A DNA stretch of 35,493 nt from assembly GCA_938022165.1 (NCBI GenBank), contig CALIEI010000167.1, positions 1 through 35,493 of the forward strand. The letters are read 5' to 3'. Shown here piece after piece: positions 9,137 to 17,657 of the stretch (the stretch's first letter is position 1; each line of letters opens with the position of its first letter). The translations under genes were made by a program, and so were the position numbers. A model generated the notes under the pieces. The model was not told the origin of the DNA. It did no database searches and was given only the letters and a program-made list of their open reading frames with translations. Origin of the DNA: an uncultured Saprospiraceae bacterium. Its GTDB lineage: Bacteria > Bacteroidota > Bacteroidia > Chitinophagales > Saprospiraceae.

Positions 9137-11014
9137 ATGAATTTCTCAAAGTACTGTTTTGCACTATGTTGTACAGTTTTATTTATTTTCTGCACATCAA
9201 AAAATTTCGCCCAGACAGGCTGCCATACGATAGACTGGGAAACCGATTGTAATGGCAATCAGTTCCCAGAAGGTTTATATGTACCTTCCGACGCCTATGA
9301 TTGTATCGGAATTACTATAACAAACAACCTGAATCCAAATCAAAATCCGCTTGTACTCTTCAACTCTGCTGCCCCTACGGGAGGAGATCCAGATCTGGGC
9401 ACGCCTAGTAGCAACTGTCCAACTTGTAATACTTCATGTCCAGGTACGAGTAATCATCCAAATGGAGGTTTAACAAATTGCGTAGCAGAAAATCTCATTT
9501 TGATCTCAGAAGAAAATCCAGTAGATGCAAATAATGACGGACTAGAAGATGTTCCAGATGATCACAATACCTTGGATGTAAGCTTTGGCTTTGTAGCTCC
9601 TGTAACCATTTCGACACTAGATTTTGTTGATGACTCCCAAGGTACTATTACATTTACATATTCTAACAACACAAGCAACACTGTTACATTGATGGGTGGT
9701 TTGGACAATGATGTATATACTCAAGTCTTTAACGAATCTGATGTGATCAGCATAAATGTAATTTTGACATCGAGTGGAGCAAGTTCATTGATTGATTTTT
9801 GCTATGATGTACCAGGTGCACCACCATGTGACTTGGTGGCTCCGACACTTGGAGCCGATGTCAATATCTGTGCAGGAGATGACCCAGGACCAATAGAAGT
9901 AACAACTGGCGCTTCTGGAGGTAATGGACCTATCATGTATCAATGGCAACAATCCCTAACTGGTTGTTTTGGATTTGGAGATATAGCTGGAGCAACTTCA
10001 GCTACATATAATCCAGGCGTACTGACACAGTCAACCTACTTCCAAGTAGTAGTTACAACTACTGACGGATCTCAGGTTTGTATAGAAGAAAGTAACTGTA
10101 TCAGCTATATTGAACAGAACTGCATGGGTATGTGTACCAACCCTGTGGTAGACGCTGAAGCCATCGCACCTTCATGTACAAATATTCCATTGCTAGATGA
10201 TGGCCTTTTACAGTTGAACTCAGTCAGTGTAGGCGACAGAATGCACTATTCATTGGGTAGCACTTTTAATGATAATGGTGGATCGCTCAATTATGGCAAC
10301 GCTACCAATATATCAGCTGTTAGTTTTCCATATCAATTTGCCAATGGACAGCCAAACCCTAACGGTTCCCAAGATTATACGATTAGAGTGTATAACAATT
10401 CTAATACTTGCTTCACAGACCATACAGTAACTATGGTTGAGCAATTTTGTTTTGATTATGGTGATCTGCCTGATACATCTGCAGGAAATGGCCCATTAGA
10501 TTATGACACTAATGATAGTAATGGTGGCCCAAGTCATGTGATCGACGCAGATCTATTCATAGGATCTACTATAGATACCGAAAGTGATGGACAACAAAAT
10601 CCAGCCGCCAATGGTGACGGAGCAGATGAAGACGGCTTAAGTTTTCCTGCCACAGCAGATATATCACCTGGAGCAGTTATTAACCTTCCTATAGATGTAA
10701 CTAATAATACTGGAGCCACTGCACACTATGAGATTTGGATTGACTGGAATGGAGATGGAGACTTTAACGATCCTGGAGAAATGGTTGCAGATCTCTCTGA
10801 TAATGGAGCTGGCAATTTTGGGCAAACTTTCATACCCATCACTGTACCGGCCAATACAGATATAAACCAACAGATCGGAGTCAGAGCAAGATTGAGTAAC
10901 ACCAACAATATGACTCCAAATGGGCAAGTCGGTTCTGGAGAGGTCGAAGACTACCTTATTATGGTTGACTGCAAAGATCCAATTTGCTTACCAATAACGA
11001 TTATTAAAAGTTAA
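9137..11014 (+). CDS. secreted cysteine-rich GEVED-domain protein
   Basis: This 625-residue protein has a signal peptide (1-25, ending KNFAQ). The middle contains an Ig-like/PKD-type segment (GPIMYQWQQSLTGC, about 270-330) as found in large Bacteroidota surface proteins. A DYGDLPD opening (about 450) leads to a GEVED domain with YEIWIDWNGDGDFNDPGE and the diagnostic GSGEVEDYLIMV close to the end. It carries many Cys residues (NCPTCNTSCPG and others), consistent with disulphide-bonded extracellular modules. It stops 14 residues after the GEVED signature (CKDPICLPITIIKS) without any T9SS sorting domain, unlike the two large exported proteins further along, so it may be shortened. Adhesion or matrix function is an inference from domain type only. 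Confidence 0.8.
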   Translation: MNFSKYCFALCCTVLFIFCTSKNFAQTGCHTIDWETDCNGNQFPEGLYVPSDAYDCIGITITNNLNPNQNPLVLFNSAAPTGGDPDLGTPSSNCPTCNTSCPGTSNHPNGGLTNCVAENLILISEENPVDANNDGLEDVPDDHNTLDVSFGFVAPVTISTLDFVDDSQGTITFTYSNNTSNTVTLMGGLDNDVYTQVFNESDVISINVILTSSGASSLIDFCYDVPGAPPCDLVAPTLGADVNICAGDDPGPIEVTTGASGGNGPIMYQWQQSLTGCFGFGDIAGATSATYNPGVLTQSTYFQVVVTTTDGSQVCIEESNCISYIEQNCMGMCTNPVVDAEAIAPSCTNIPLLDDGLLQLNSVSVGDRMHYSLGSTFNDNGGSLNYGNATNISAVSFPYQFANGQPNPNGSQDYTIRVYNNSNTCFTDHTVTMVEQFCFDYGDLPDTSAGNGPLDYDTNDSNGGPSHVIDADLFIGSTIDTESDGQQNPAANGDGADEDGLSFPATADISPGAVINLPIDVTNNTGATAHYEIWIDWNGDGDFNDPGEMVADLSDNGAGNFGQTFIPITVPANTDINQQIGVRARLSNTNNMTPNGQVGSGEVEDYLIMVDCKDPICLPITIIKS

Positions 11015-11028
11015 TTTATCGATATATT

Positions 11029-11240
11029 TTTTTTTGGCTGTGACCCAAAGTAAAAGAGCCTTCAGTAAATTACTGATGGCTCTTTTACTTTGGGTCGGGC
11101 TGTACAGCCTGCCCGGCTGTAGAACAGCGTGGTCAGACAGGCAGTCCACATTCGCTTGCGCCGCCGCTAAAGCTTAGGCGACACGCGGCCCGTCCTACGT
11201 TACACTTCGGACTGGCTCTTACAGAGCCATACTTACCATC
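11029..11240. repeat. GC-rich hairpin island A
   Basis: Immediately after the GEVED gene a T9 run is followed by GGCTGTGACCC and then about 200 bases visibly richer in GC than the flanks. It holds several perfect inverted repeats: the long hairpin at 11042-11096, ACAGCC/GGCTGT at 11104-11120, TGGCTCT-TAC-AGAGCCA at 11213-11229, and CCCT-CAC-AGGG near 11240. No reading frame in it looks coding. It resembles islands at 11820-12064 and 30014-30226 in edge motif and style. Its origin and role are unknown. Confidence 0.6.
11042..11096. terminator. very long near-perfect hairpin, probable bidirectional terminator
   Basis: Arms of 19 bases (11042-11060 and 11078-11096) are exact reverse complements. 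The 17 bases between them fold again (TCAGTAA-A-TTACTGA) after a single T:T mismatch, giving a 55-base hairpin. The inner GAGCC/GGCTC stem is followed by TTTTACTTT and preceded by the complementary A run, so it can act as an intrinsic terminator in both directions. It lies between the convergent GEVED gene and the gene at 11293-11700. It is longer than a terminator needs to be. Confidence 0.7.
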
Positions 11241-11292
11241 CCTCACAGGGTCTGTAGATTATGATTGATTCTATTCAGATTAGATAAAAGCA

Positions 11293-11700
11293 TCACTCAA
11301 ACTCTTCATCCCAGACATCTCGCTTCATGGAGTCTATCAACTCTCTTCTCTCCATGGAAAAAATGCCAAGCTCCTCATCTACATACTCCAATACAAGGAT
11401 AGCTTTCTTCATCATATTGTGGCCAAAGGCATCAAAGTCCTGCTCGTAGTAAACTTTCGCTTTTTGGTGAATAAGATTGGCGACTAGCTCTAAATGCGAA
11501 ACTTGCAAATCTTCTCGATCGATCAACTCTTCTAACAAGTCTTCTGGGTGCAGATCAAGCAAGTCCACTGGATCTAGGTCAAGAGAATTCAAGTACTCGT
11601 TTATGTACTCCAATTTTTGGCTGGTGTCAAAACCTAAAAGCTCTGCTAAAACTTTAGCTAGTTCTTTTGACATTCGTTCTATGAGGTCTTGCTTTATCAT
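11293..11700 (-). CDS. small all-helical protein of unknown function
   Basis: This 135-residue, strongly acidic protein has no signal peptide or membrane segment, so it should be cytoplasmic. The sequence is almost wholly alpha-helical by composition (leucine/glutamate-rich, with LDLDPVDLLDLHPEDLLEEL in the middle). The opening MIKQDLIERMSKELAKVLAEL faintly recalls the DUF6483 family of helical proteins, but I would not assign it. The ATG at 11700 fits a promoter match 20 bases upstream. The gene sits between two GC-rich islands and diverges from clpB. The coding call rests on a clean frame, sensible composition and the promoter. Confidence 0.7.
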   Translation of the reverse strand: MIKQDLIERMSKELAKVLAELLGFDTSQKLEYINEYLNSLDLDPVDLLDLHPEDLLEELIDREDLQVSHLELVANLIHQKAKVYYEQDFDAFGHNMMKKAILVLEYVDEELGIFSMERRELIDSMKRDVWDEEFE

Positions 11701-11719
11701 ATATTTTCTGCTGCTGCTA

Positions 11720-11750
11720 TAAATATACGCATTGAAATATTATATGTCAA
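11720..11750 (-). promoter_or_regulatory. probable promoter for the small helical protein
   Basis: On the minus strand TTG is followed after exactly 20 bases by TATATTTA, one mismatch from TAnnTTTG, and the ATG lies 19 bases after the box. This implies a very short leader. Confidence 0.45.
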
Positions 11751-11819
11751 TTATTATAGCGGAATTTTATTGATGCGGGTTTCAAATTATAAAATCAAGA
11801 TTTCGATTTTTTTGATTTT

Positions 11820-12064
11820 CCTGCGAGAGAATGTTCAGCAAGCGCGACGTGCCGAGGGCGCCAAAGCGAGTCGACCAGAGGGAGTATGGACAAGCGGTAG
11901 TAGCGGCATGCACATGTGCGGGTGGCTTGTACAGACAAGCTTGTCGGACTTTTTGTGGCTGGGCATGCCCCGTCAAAAAAAGACGGACAAGCTAGTATGT
12001 ACAGCATAGCATGTGCATACAGCGGATGACGTGGTCCCGTCGCCAGAACGGGATGGCCCAAAAA
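11820..12064. repeat. GC-rich hairpin island B
   Basis: About 245 GC-rich bases lie between the small helical gene and clpB. Perfect inverted repeats include GCACATGTGC (11910-11919), GCTTGT-ACAG-ACAAGC (11925-11940), GACAAGCTTGTC (11934-11945), GGGCATGCCC (11961-11970), CCGTC-A7-GACGG (11970-11986) and TCCCGT-N7-ACGGGA (12035-12053). AGCTTGTC (11938-11945) also pairs with GACAAGCT (11986-11993), closing the two inner hairpins into a branched structure. It ends GGCCCAAAAAA. A plus-strand frame crosses it but has no coding character. It shares AGCGGATGAC with island C and GCATAGCATG with island D. Confidence 0.6.
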
Positions 12065-12124
12065 ACAACACTCAAATTAAACTAAATAAACCCTATATTT
12101 AGGGGTATAAAAGGCAATGAAATA

Positions 12125-14890
12125 ATGACGTACAACGATTTTACGATAAAGGCACAGGATGCCATATTGCAAGCGCAAAAATTAGGAAAGGACAAGGATC
12201 ATAAGTCAATAGATACTTATCATCTTTTGCTGGGCATCATGGATGTCGATGAAAATATAAGCCGTTTTCTTTTTGAAAAGATGGGTGTCAATATGAACGA
12301 TCTGCGTCAAAAATTGGAGACGCAAGTCAGTAAGCATAAAGTGGTGCGCGGAGACTCTAAGCAACACTTAACTAAGGAAAGCAATCTGGCGCTAAGTAGG
12401 GCTAAAAAATTGCGCAAAGAGTTTAAGGATGAATTCATCTCGCTGGAACTGATCATCATGGGGCTTCTATTGAGTTCGGATATCACTGGCAATATACTTC
12501 GTGAATCTGGCGCTACTGACGAAAGCCTCAAGAAAGCAATCAAGGCGCTGAGAAAGGGTAAGTCTGTAAAGGAGCAAACTTCCGAGTCTCAATATAATGT
12601 CCTTGAAAAATTTGCGGTCTGTCTAAATGATCGTGCAGAAGCTGGGGAGCTGGATCCGATAGTAGGGCGTGACGAGGAGATTCGTCGAGTATTGCAAATA
12701 TTGTCTCGGAGAAAGAAAAATAATCCACTGCTCATCGGTGAACCCGGCGTAGGTAAGACGGCGATCATAGAAGGGATCGCATGGCGGATAGTAGACCAAG
12801 ATGTGCCTGAAAGTCTGCTGGATAAAAAAATATACACACTGGATATTTCTTCGCTGGTCGCAGGTGCTAAGTATAAGGGAGAATTTGAAGAACGTCTAAA
12901 AGCGATCATCAAAGAAGTGACCAACTCTAATGGTCAGATGATCCTCTTCGTAGATGAGATACATACCATCATCGGTGCAGGTGGCGGATCAGGTGCTATG
13001 GATGCAGCCAATATCTTGAAGCCCGCTTTGGCGCGTGGCGAACTAAGAACAATAGGCGCTACCACGCTTGATGAATATCAAAAATATTTTGAAGCAGATA
13101 AGGCTTTGGTGAGAAGATTCCAAACGATCGTAATAGATGAGCCAAGTCTACCAGATACCATCTCCATACTGCGTGGACTACAAGAAAAGTATGAGGTGTA
13201 TCACAATATAGAAATCTTGGATGAGGCGCTGATCGCTGCCGCTGAATTGTCAAACAGGTATGTCGGTGATCGTTTCTTGCCAGACAAGGCCATTGACTTG
13301 ATAGATGAGGCTGCCGCTAGATTGCGACTGGAACTGGACTCTGTACCTGATGAAATAGATGAACAGGATCGTAAAGTACGCACACTAGAAATAGAGAAGG
13401 AAGCGATCAAGCGAGAAAAGGATAGTGATAAGCTGGCAAAAATAGAAAAGCGAATCGCTGGCGAAAAAGAAAAACTGGAGTCTATCTCTGCGGTGTGGAA
13501 AACGGAGAAAGATATCTTGGATCAAATAACGGCCTTGCGTAAGGAACTAGATGAGCTAGAGCATGAGGCAGATTCCGCAGAGCGGGATAGCGATTTTGAA
13601 ACGGTAGCTAAACTACGTTACGGCAAGATCAAAGAGGCAAAGGAAAAATTGAAAGAGGCCAATAAACGTCTTGATGATATACCTGAAGAAAAGCGTTTTA
13701 CAAATGAGGCGGTTACTGCTAATGATATAGCAGAAGTCATCTCTCGCTGGACTGGTATCCCGCTGCAGAAAATGATGCAGAGCGAAAAAGACAAATTGCT
13801 CAAACTGGAAGACGTAATCGGTAAGCGACTGATAGGCCAACATGAAGCGGTACGTGCGGTATCTGATGCTGTGAGAAGATCGAGAGCAGGACTGCAAGAT
13901 CCAAAGAAGCCGATTGGTTCTTTCATCTTTGTAGGTCCTACAGGTGTAGGTAAGACGGAGTTGGCTAAGGCGCTTGCGGAGGTCTTGTTTGATGATGATA
14001 AAGCCATCACTAGAATAGACATGTCAGAGTATCAGGAGAAGCATGCTGCATCTAGACTCGTAGGTGCGCCTCCAGGGTATGTAGGCTACGATGAGGGTGG
14101 TCAACTGACAGAAGCGGTAAGACGTAAGCCCTACTCTATCGTCCTATTAGATGAGATCGAAAAGGCACACCCTGATACTTTCAACATCTTGCTGCAAGTA
14201 TTAGATGATGGCAGATTGACTGACAATAAAGGCCGAGTGGCTGATTTTAAAAATACGATCATCATCATGACTTCCAATATGGGGGCCGAGATCATCTTAG
14301 AAAATTTTGAAGATCTTGACGCTATCGGTGACGAGCATAGACAGGATGTACTAGATACTACCAAGGAGGAAATCTTTGAAGCGCTAAAAGAAAATCTTCG
14401 TCCTGAATTTCTAAACCGTATTGATGAAAAGGTTATGTTTTTGCCGCTGAGCAAAGAGGAGATCAAGAAAATTCTCGACATCCTGATGCGTAAAGTGCAT
14501 AAGAATCTTGGCAAGCAAGGCATCACCATAGAACTTACGGAAAGTGCAAAAAATTATTTGGTAGACCTCGGCTACGAACCGCAGTTTGGCGCTCGCCCGC
14601 TCAAGCGTACTATCGAAAAATATCTTGTCAATCCTCTAGCTATAGAAGTCCTTGGTGGCAACTATATAAGTGGTGACAAAATATATATCGGTACAGATAA
14701 GAAAGGTTTAACTTTCAGTGAAGTGGCACCAACTAAGGAAGAAGCACCCAATACTGAAGCGGAAGAGAAAGCTAAAAAGACTCGTCGTTCTCGCTCCAAA
14801 AAGAAGCAGGTGAATGAGCTGGAGAAGGCGACGGAGGGGCTTAACGAAGCCGTCAAGGAAGTTAAAAAGGAGAAGGAGAAGGGGAAATAA
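12125..14890 (+). CDS. clpB: ATP-dependent disaggregase ClpB with a charged C-terminal tail
   Basis: ClpB is a hexameric AAA+ disaggregase working with DnaK/DnaJ/GrpE in the cytoplasm. Domains in order: Clp N-domain (1-150); first AAA+ module with Walker A GEPGVGKT (205-212), Walker B ILFVDE (273-278) and pore loop AKYKGEFE (Tyr250); a long coiled-coil M domain (about 400-520, with [13 protein letters not shown]), which separates ClpB from ClpA and ClpC; second AAA+ module with GPTGVGKT (604-611), pore loop GYVG (651-654) and Walker B IVLLDE (672-677). The normal end near GLTF (residue 864) is followed by 57 extra Lys/Glu/Arg-rich residues including [11 protein letters not shown]. The start ATG follows ATGAAATA, a two-codon mini-frame that overlaps it. 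GC-rich island B lies directly upstream. Confidence 0.95.
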   Translation: MTYNDFTIKAQDAILQAQKLGKDKDHKSIDTYHLLLGIMDVDENISRFLFEKMGVNMNDLRQKLETQVSKHKVVRGDSKQHLTKESNLALSRAKKLRKEFKDEFISLELIIMGLLLSSDITGNILRESGATDESLKKAIKALRKGKSVKEQTSESQYNVLEKFAVCLNDRAEAGELDPIVGRDEEIRRVLQILSRRKKNNPLLIGEPGVGKTAIIEGIAWRIVDQDVPESLLDKKIYTLDISSLVAGAKYKGEFEERLKAIIKEVTNSNGQMILFVDEIHTIIGAGGGSGAMDAANILKPALARGELRTIGATTLDEYQKYFEADKALVRRFQTIVIDEPSLPDTISILRGLQEKYEVYHNIEILDEALIAAAELSNRYVGDRFLPDKAIDLIDEAAARLRLELDSVPDEIDEQDRKVRTLEIEKEAIKREKDSDKLAKIEKRIAGEKEKLESISAVWKTEKDILDQITALRKELDELEHEADSAERDSDFETVAKLRYGKIKEAKEKLKEANKRLDDIPEEKRFTNEAVTANDIAEVISRWTGIPLQKMMQSEKDKLLKLEDVIGKRLIGQHEAVRAVSDAVRRSRAGLQDPKKPIGSFIFVGPTGVGKTELAKALAEVLFDDDKAITRIDMSEYQEKHAASRLVGAPPGYVGYDEGGQLTEAVRRKPYSIVLLDEIEKAHPDTFNILLQVLDDGRLTDNKGRVADFKNTIIIMTSNMGAEIILENFEDLDAIGDEHRQDVLDTTKEEIFEALKENLRPEFLNRIDEKVMFLPLSKEEIKKILDILMRKVHKNLGKQGITIELTESAKNYLVDLGYEPQFGARPLKRTIEKYLVNPLAIEVLGGNYISGDKIYIGTDKKGLTFSEVAPTKEEAPNTEAEEKAKKTRRSRSKKKQVNELEKATEGLNEAVKEVKKEKEKGK

Positions 14891-14895
14891 TTATA

Positions 14896-14919
14896 AATTA
14901 TAAATGGTGAATTATAAAT
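14896..14919 (+). repeat. 24-base AT-rich dispersed repeat, copy 1
   Basis: The element is built from AATTATAAATGG plus TGAATTATAAAT. It is an exact reverse complement of 33664-33687 and matches the reverse complement of 22105-22128 with one mismatch. It begins 5 bases after the clpB stop, between convergent genes. Confidence 0.75.
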
Positions 14920-14951
14920 GCTTTAGGCGACGTGTTCCTTTTGAATTATGA

Positions 14952-15125
14952 ATTTCTTCCCTAGCGTGTTCCACGCTAGGGAAGAAAAAAGAGCTGTTTG
15001 GATCGTTCGTCTAAAAGCTAATTGCTTTTTTAACTATAGCTTCTATTCCAATGCGTTCCGTGCTATGGAAGAAAAACGAACTACTTTGAATATTTGTCTA
15101 AAAGCTAGCACCTTATACCTTGCTG
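14952..15125 (+). repeat. two tandem copies of an 87-base hairpin repeat
   Basis: Copy 1 begins with a perfect 16-base stem and 3-base loop (14953-14987, core CTAGCGTG-TTC-CACGCTAG). Copy 2 repeats it in decayed form 87 bases later (GCGTTCCGTGCTATGG). GTCTAAAAGCTA recurs at 15009 and 15096, exactly 87 apart. A third copy lies on the opposite strand at about 33580-33652. Neither hairpin has a U-run after it, so it is not an obvious terminator. It lies between clpB and the convergent VWA gene. Confidence 0.7.
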
Positions 15126-15136
15126 CTAGCAGCTTT

Positions 15137-16624
15137 CTAGAAATCTTTGGTAGCTTTTACTAATGAACTAAATTCTGCTTTAAAATTATGCTCGTCGTTT
15201 AAGTTAACATTGTCGATCCACTCTATGACATCATCATAATTGCTATTTCCTTTGTATTGAGAATCTCTAATCAGCATACTGTATGATGCAACTCCCGCGG
15301 TAAACTTCATGAAATCTGAAGATTGTGCAAATGAATTGCCTTCGTCAAAAATTGGAAGGTTCAGTGGCGTACTAGTGTTTGAATCAGGAAGCTTATATCT
15401 AAAGTCTATCGAAAAAGTAGGCACCGATCTAAAATCTACATTTCCTTTAGGGACAATTTCGTACAAGGCCGTGATATTTTGATCAGACCCAATCTCTCCC
15501 GCATCTTCTGTGTCGTCTTCAAAATCCTCTTGTGCTAGAATTCTATTTTCATATCCAATTAGCCTGTACGCCTGCACCAAGTCATTATCAAATTCAACTT
15601 GAACCTTTACATCTTTCGCTACAGTGTAGAACTTATTAAATCCGTAAATAAACACTTTTTTAAGTTGTTCGATATTATCAACATATTCATAGGTTCCATT
15701 ACCATTATTTGCAATTTGCTCCAGAGATGCATCATTCAAGTTGCCGCGTCCAACTCCAATAACAGTAAGAAAAATTCCAAAGTCTCTCTTTTCTTCAATA
15801 AGAGAAATAAGTTCATCTTGACTAGATGGTCCCACATTGAAATCACCGTCTGTTCCTACTATTATTCTGTTATTTCCTCCTTCAATGAAATTCTCTTGCG
15901 CTATTTCATAGGCTGTTATAATACCTTCAGCACCAGCCGTGCTTCCACCAGAACCAAGTGCATCGATGGCATCTTTTATTTTTGACTTATTATCTCCAGA
16001 AGTAGATTCTAATATTACATCCGAAGAACCAGCATAAGTCACAATAGCTACCCTATCGTCTACTCCTAACTCATTAACGAAATCCCTAAATCCACCTTTC
16101 AATAATTCTAGCTTGTCTTCGGAGCCCATAGATCCCGACACATCAATCAAAAACACAAAATTTGAAAAAGGTAATTCTTGCTCGGGTATAGGTTTTCCTT
16201 TGATTCCAATTCTGATCAATTTGTTTGAAGCATTCCATGGGCATTGACTCACTTCGCCATTCAAGGCGATAGGATGTCCAGTATCTGTGTAGTTGTAATC
16301 CAATTCAAAGTAGTTGATTAACTCTTCTGTTCTTACTGCATTTTTTGGTGGCATAATATTGTCTTGCTGGATAAACCTTCTCACATTTGCATAGGAGGCT
16401 CCATCTGCATCAATTGAAAAAGTGGAAACCGGCTCTGCTGAAACTTCGACAAATGCATTCTCTTCTATTCCATTGTAAACATCTCCAGGGAATGTTGCAT
16501 CACCAGGGAATCCTGTAACATCAAATCCTACTTCATTTGAAAAATTTCCAGTTTGTACATCGGATTCACAATTGAAAAGTATAGCAATAAACAATAGTCC
16601 TAAAATAAATTTTGTTGATTTCAT
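15137..16624 (-). CDS. von Willebrand factor type A domain lipoprotein, YfbK type
   Basis: This 495-residue protein is probably lipid-anchored: the signal peptide ends LFNC with Cys19. An N-terminal region (about 60-140, VSTFSIDADGASYANVRRFI) matches the domain preceding VWA in YfbK-like proteins. The VWA domain (about 155-330) has an intact MIDAS metal site: DVSGSM (161-166), the Thr/Ser loop GGSTAGAEG (226-234) and TDGDFN (258-263). A C-terminal DUF3520-like region follows, with VEFDNDLVQAYRLIGYENR. Such proteins bind a metal-dependent protein ligand at the envelope; the partner is unknown and no MoxR ATPase is next to it. It converges with clpB across the repeat field. Confidence 0.88.
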   Translation of the reverse strand: MKSTKFILGLLFIAILFNCESDVQTGNFSNEVGFDVTGFPGDATFPGDVYNGIEENAFVEVSAEPVSTFSIDADGASYANVRRFIQQDNIMPPKNAVRTEELINYFELDYNYTDTGHPIALNGEVSQCPWNASNKLIRIGIKGKPIPEQELPFSNFVFLIDVSGSMGSEDKLELLKGGFRDFVNELGVDDRVAIVTYAGSSDVILESTSGDNKSKIKDAIDALGSGGSTAGAEGIITAYEIAQENFIEGGNNRIIVGTDGDFNVGPSSQDELISLIEEKRDFGIFLTVIGVGRGNLNDASLEQIANNGNGTYEYVDNIEQLKKVFIYGFNKFYTVAKDVKVQVEFDNDLVQAYRLIGYENRILAQEDFEDDTEDAGEIGSDQNITALYEIVPKGNVDFRSVPTFSIDFRYKLPDSNTSTPLNLPIFDEGNSFAQSSDFMKFTAGVASYSMLIRDSQYKGNSNYDDVIEWIDNVNLNDEHNFKAEFSSLVKATKDF

Positions 16625-16938
16625 TTTGTTAATTTTCGTAATTCTTGTTTAATTAATAACTCTATTCAAAGAACGGGTAATCAATTCAAAACGTGTGTTA
16701 ATGAATTTCTTATTTGAAGCTCTTTAACAATTAGGAAGGCAAAACACATTTAGTGCAACACGCTATTCAATGGATGCTTCTATACTCAAAGGCGAAAATT
16801 TTGTCAGCTCTTCCCATATCAACAACATTGGAGTGATGGTACACCTGAAAAAACTCTTTAATGAATTCTTAACACTTTACAACAAACCTTTTACCGCGCT
16901 TAGATAGTCTTTGCTAGTATATAACTAAAAAAGTAAGA
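16625..16938. other. divergent intergenic region, VWA gene and first barrel gene
   Basis: These 314 bases must hold both promoters. On the plus strand TAGTCTTTG about 30 bases before the barrel start has a TAnnTTTG-like form with one extra spacer base. No convincing -33 box, hairpin or small gene was seen. Confidence 0.35.
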
Positions 16939-17538
16939 ATGAAAAATCTAAGTATCTTAATTATTTTATGTCTTGGCTTAATTAGCCAATTGCATGGGCA
17001 AGGCCTAACATTAGACAACAATGAAAGCAATAACCTCAGAATTCAAAAAGGTCAGAGCGAAATAGGCTTAGGCCTCAAACACGATATAGTATCTGGCATT
17101 AACGCTCAAATTGGATATCGATATGCGCTTAAGGATGATCTTTTATTAAGAGCGAACCTTGATATCATCCCCTTTAGTTTAGCGCGAGGAGATAAAAGAG
17201 GCAGCATACTTTTAAAACAACTCGAATTTGCTATTGGTGTTGAAAAACATCATGCACTAAGCAAGAGATGGAGTGTATACTATGGTCTTGAAATCGGAGT
17301 GAATAGATTCAGAACTTCAGACAATATCTTTGTTCCTTATTCGCATAGAACATCTTTATACGCTACTGCTTTGACAGGGGTGAAATATCAAGCAAACAAA
17401 AGACTAAGTTTCTTTATAGAAGGGCAGTACACTGTAAATAGGAATATTTTCAGTAGTGAAATTCAACCAAGCTACTCAACTAATACTGGACACTTTGGAC
17501 TAGCGATTGGTGCGATGGTGAGGTTTGGGAAGAAGTAG
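16939..17538 (+). CDS. outer-membrane beta-barrel-like exported protein, paralogue 1
   Basis: This 199-residue protein has a signal peptide (1-20, ending LHGQ). The mature part is a series of amphipathic strands ending GLAIGAMVRFGKK, a terminal strand typical of small outer-membrane barrels. It shares ordered blocks with the next gene: GQSEIGLG, RYALKDDLLLRA, IGVEKHHALSKRWSVYYG and RLSFFIEGQY. The two are therefore tandem paralogues of one family. I do not recognise a named function. The next gene starts 119 bases downstream in the same direction. Confidence 0.72.
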   Translation: MKNLSILIILCLGLISQLHGQGLTLDNNESNNLRIQKGQSEIGLGLKHDIVSGINAQIGYRYALKDDLLLRANLDIIPFSLARGDKRGSILLKQLEFAIGVEKHHALSKRWSVYYGLEIGVNRFRTSDNIFVPYSHRTSLYATALTGVKYQANKRLSFFIEGQYTVNRNIFSSEIQPSYSTNTGHFGLAIGAMVRFGKK

Positions 17539-17657
17539 AGCAAGGCTTTTTCGGTGTTAAAGAATTATTTTAAAATTTCGTTAAAGAAGTGATCTTTTGC
17601 ACATAAATATATGATATCATGTAAATTGGATCGTAACATTCAACTAAAATCAACCAA

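Noticed and set aside
11689-12009. Plus-strand reading frame of 106 codons across island B
   Set aside because: It runs through hairpin DNA with residues typical of GC-rich non-coding words (for example ARRAEGAKASRPEG), has no promoter or family match, and overlaps the start of the minus-strand gene.
14953-14987. Intrinsic terminator of clpB at the perfect 16-base stem
   Set aside because: The stem is followed by an A run on the plus strand, and by AAATTC on the minus strand, so neither side shows a U tract; it is treated as part of a repeat.
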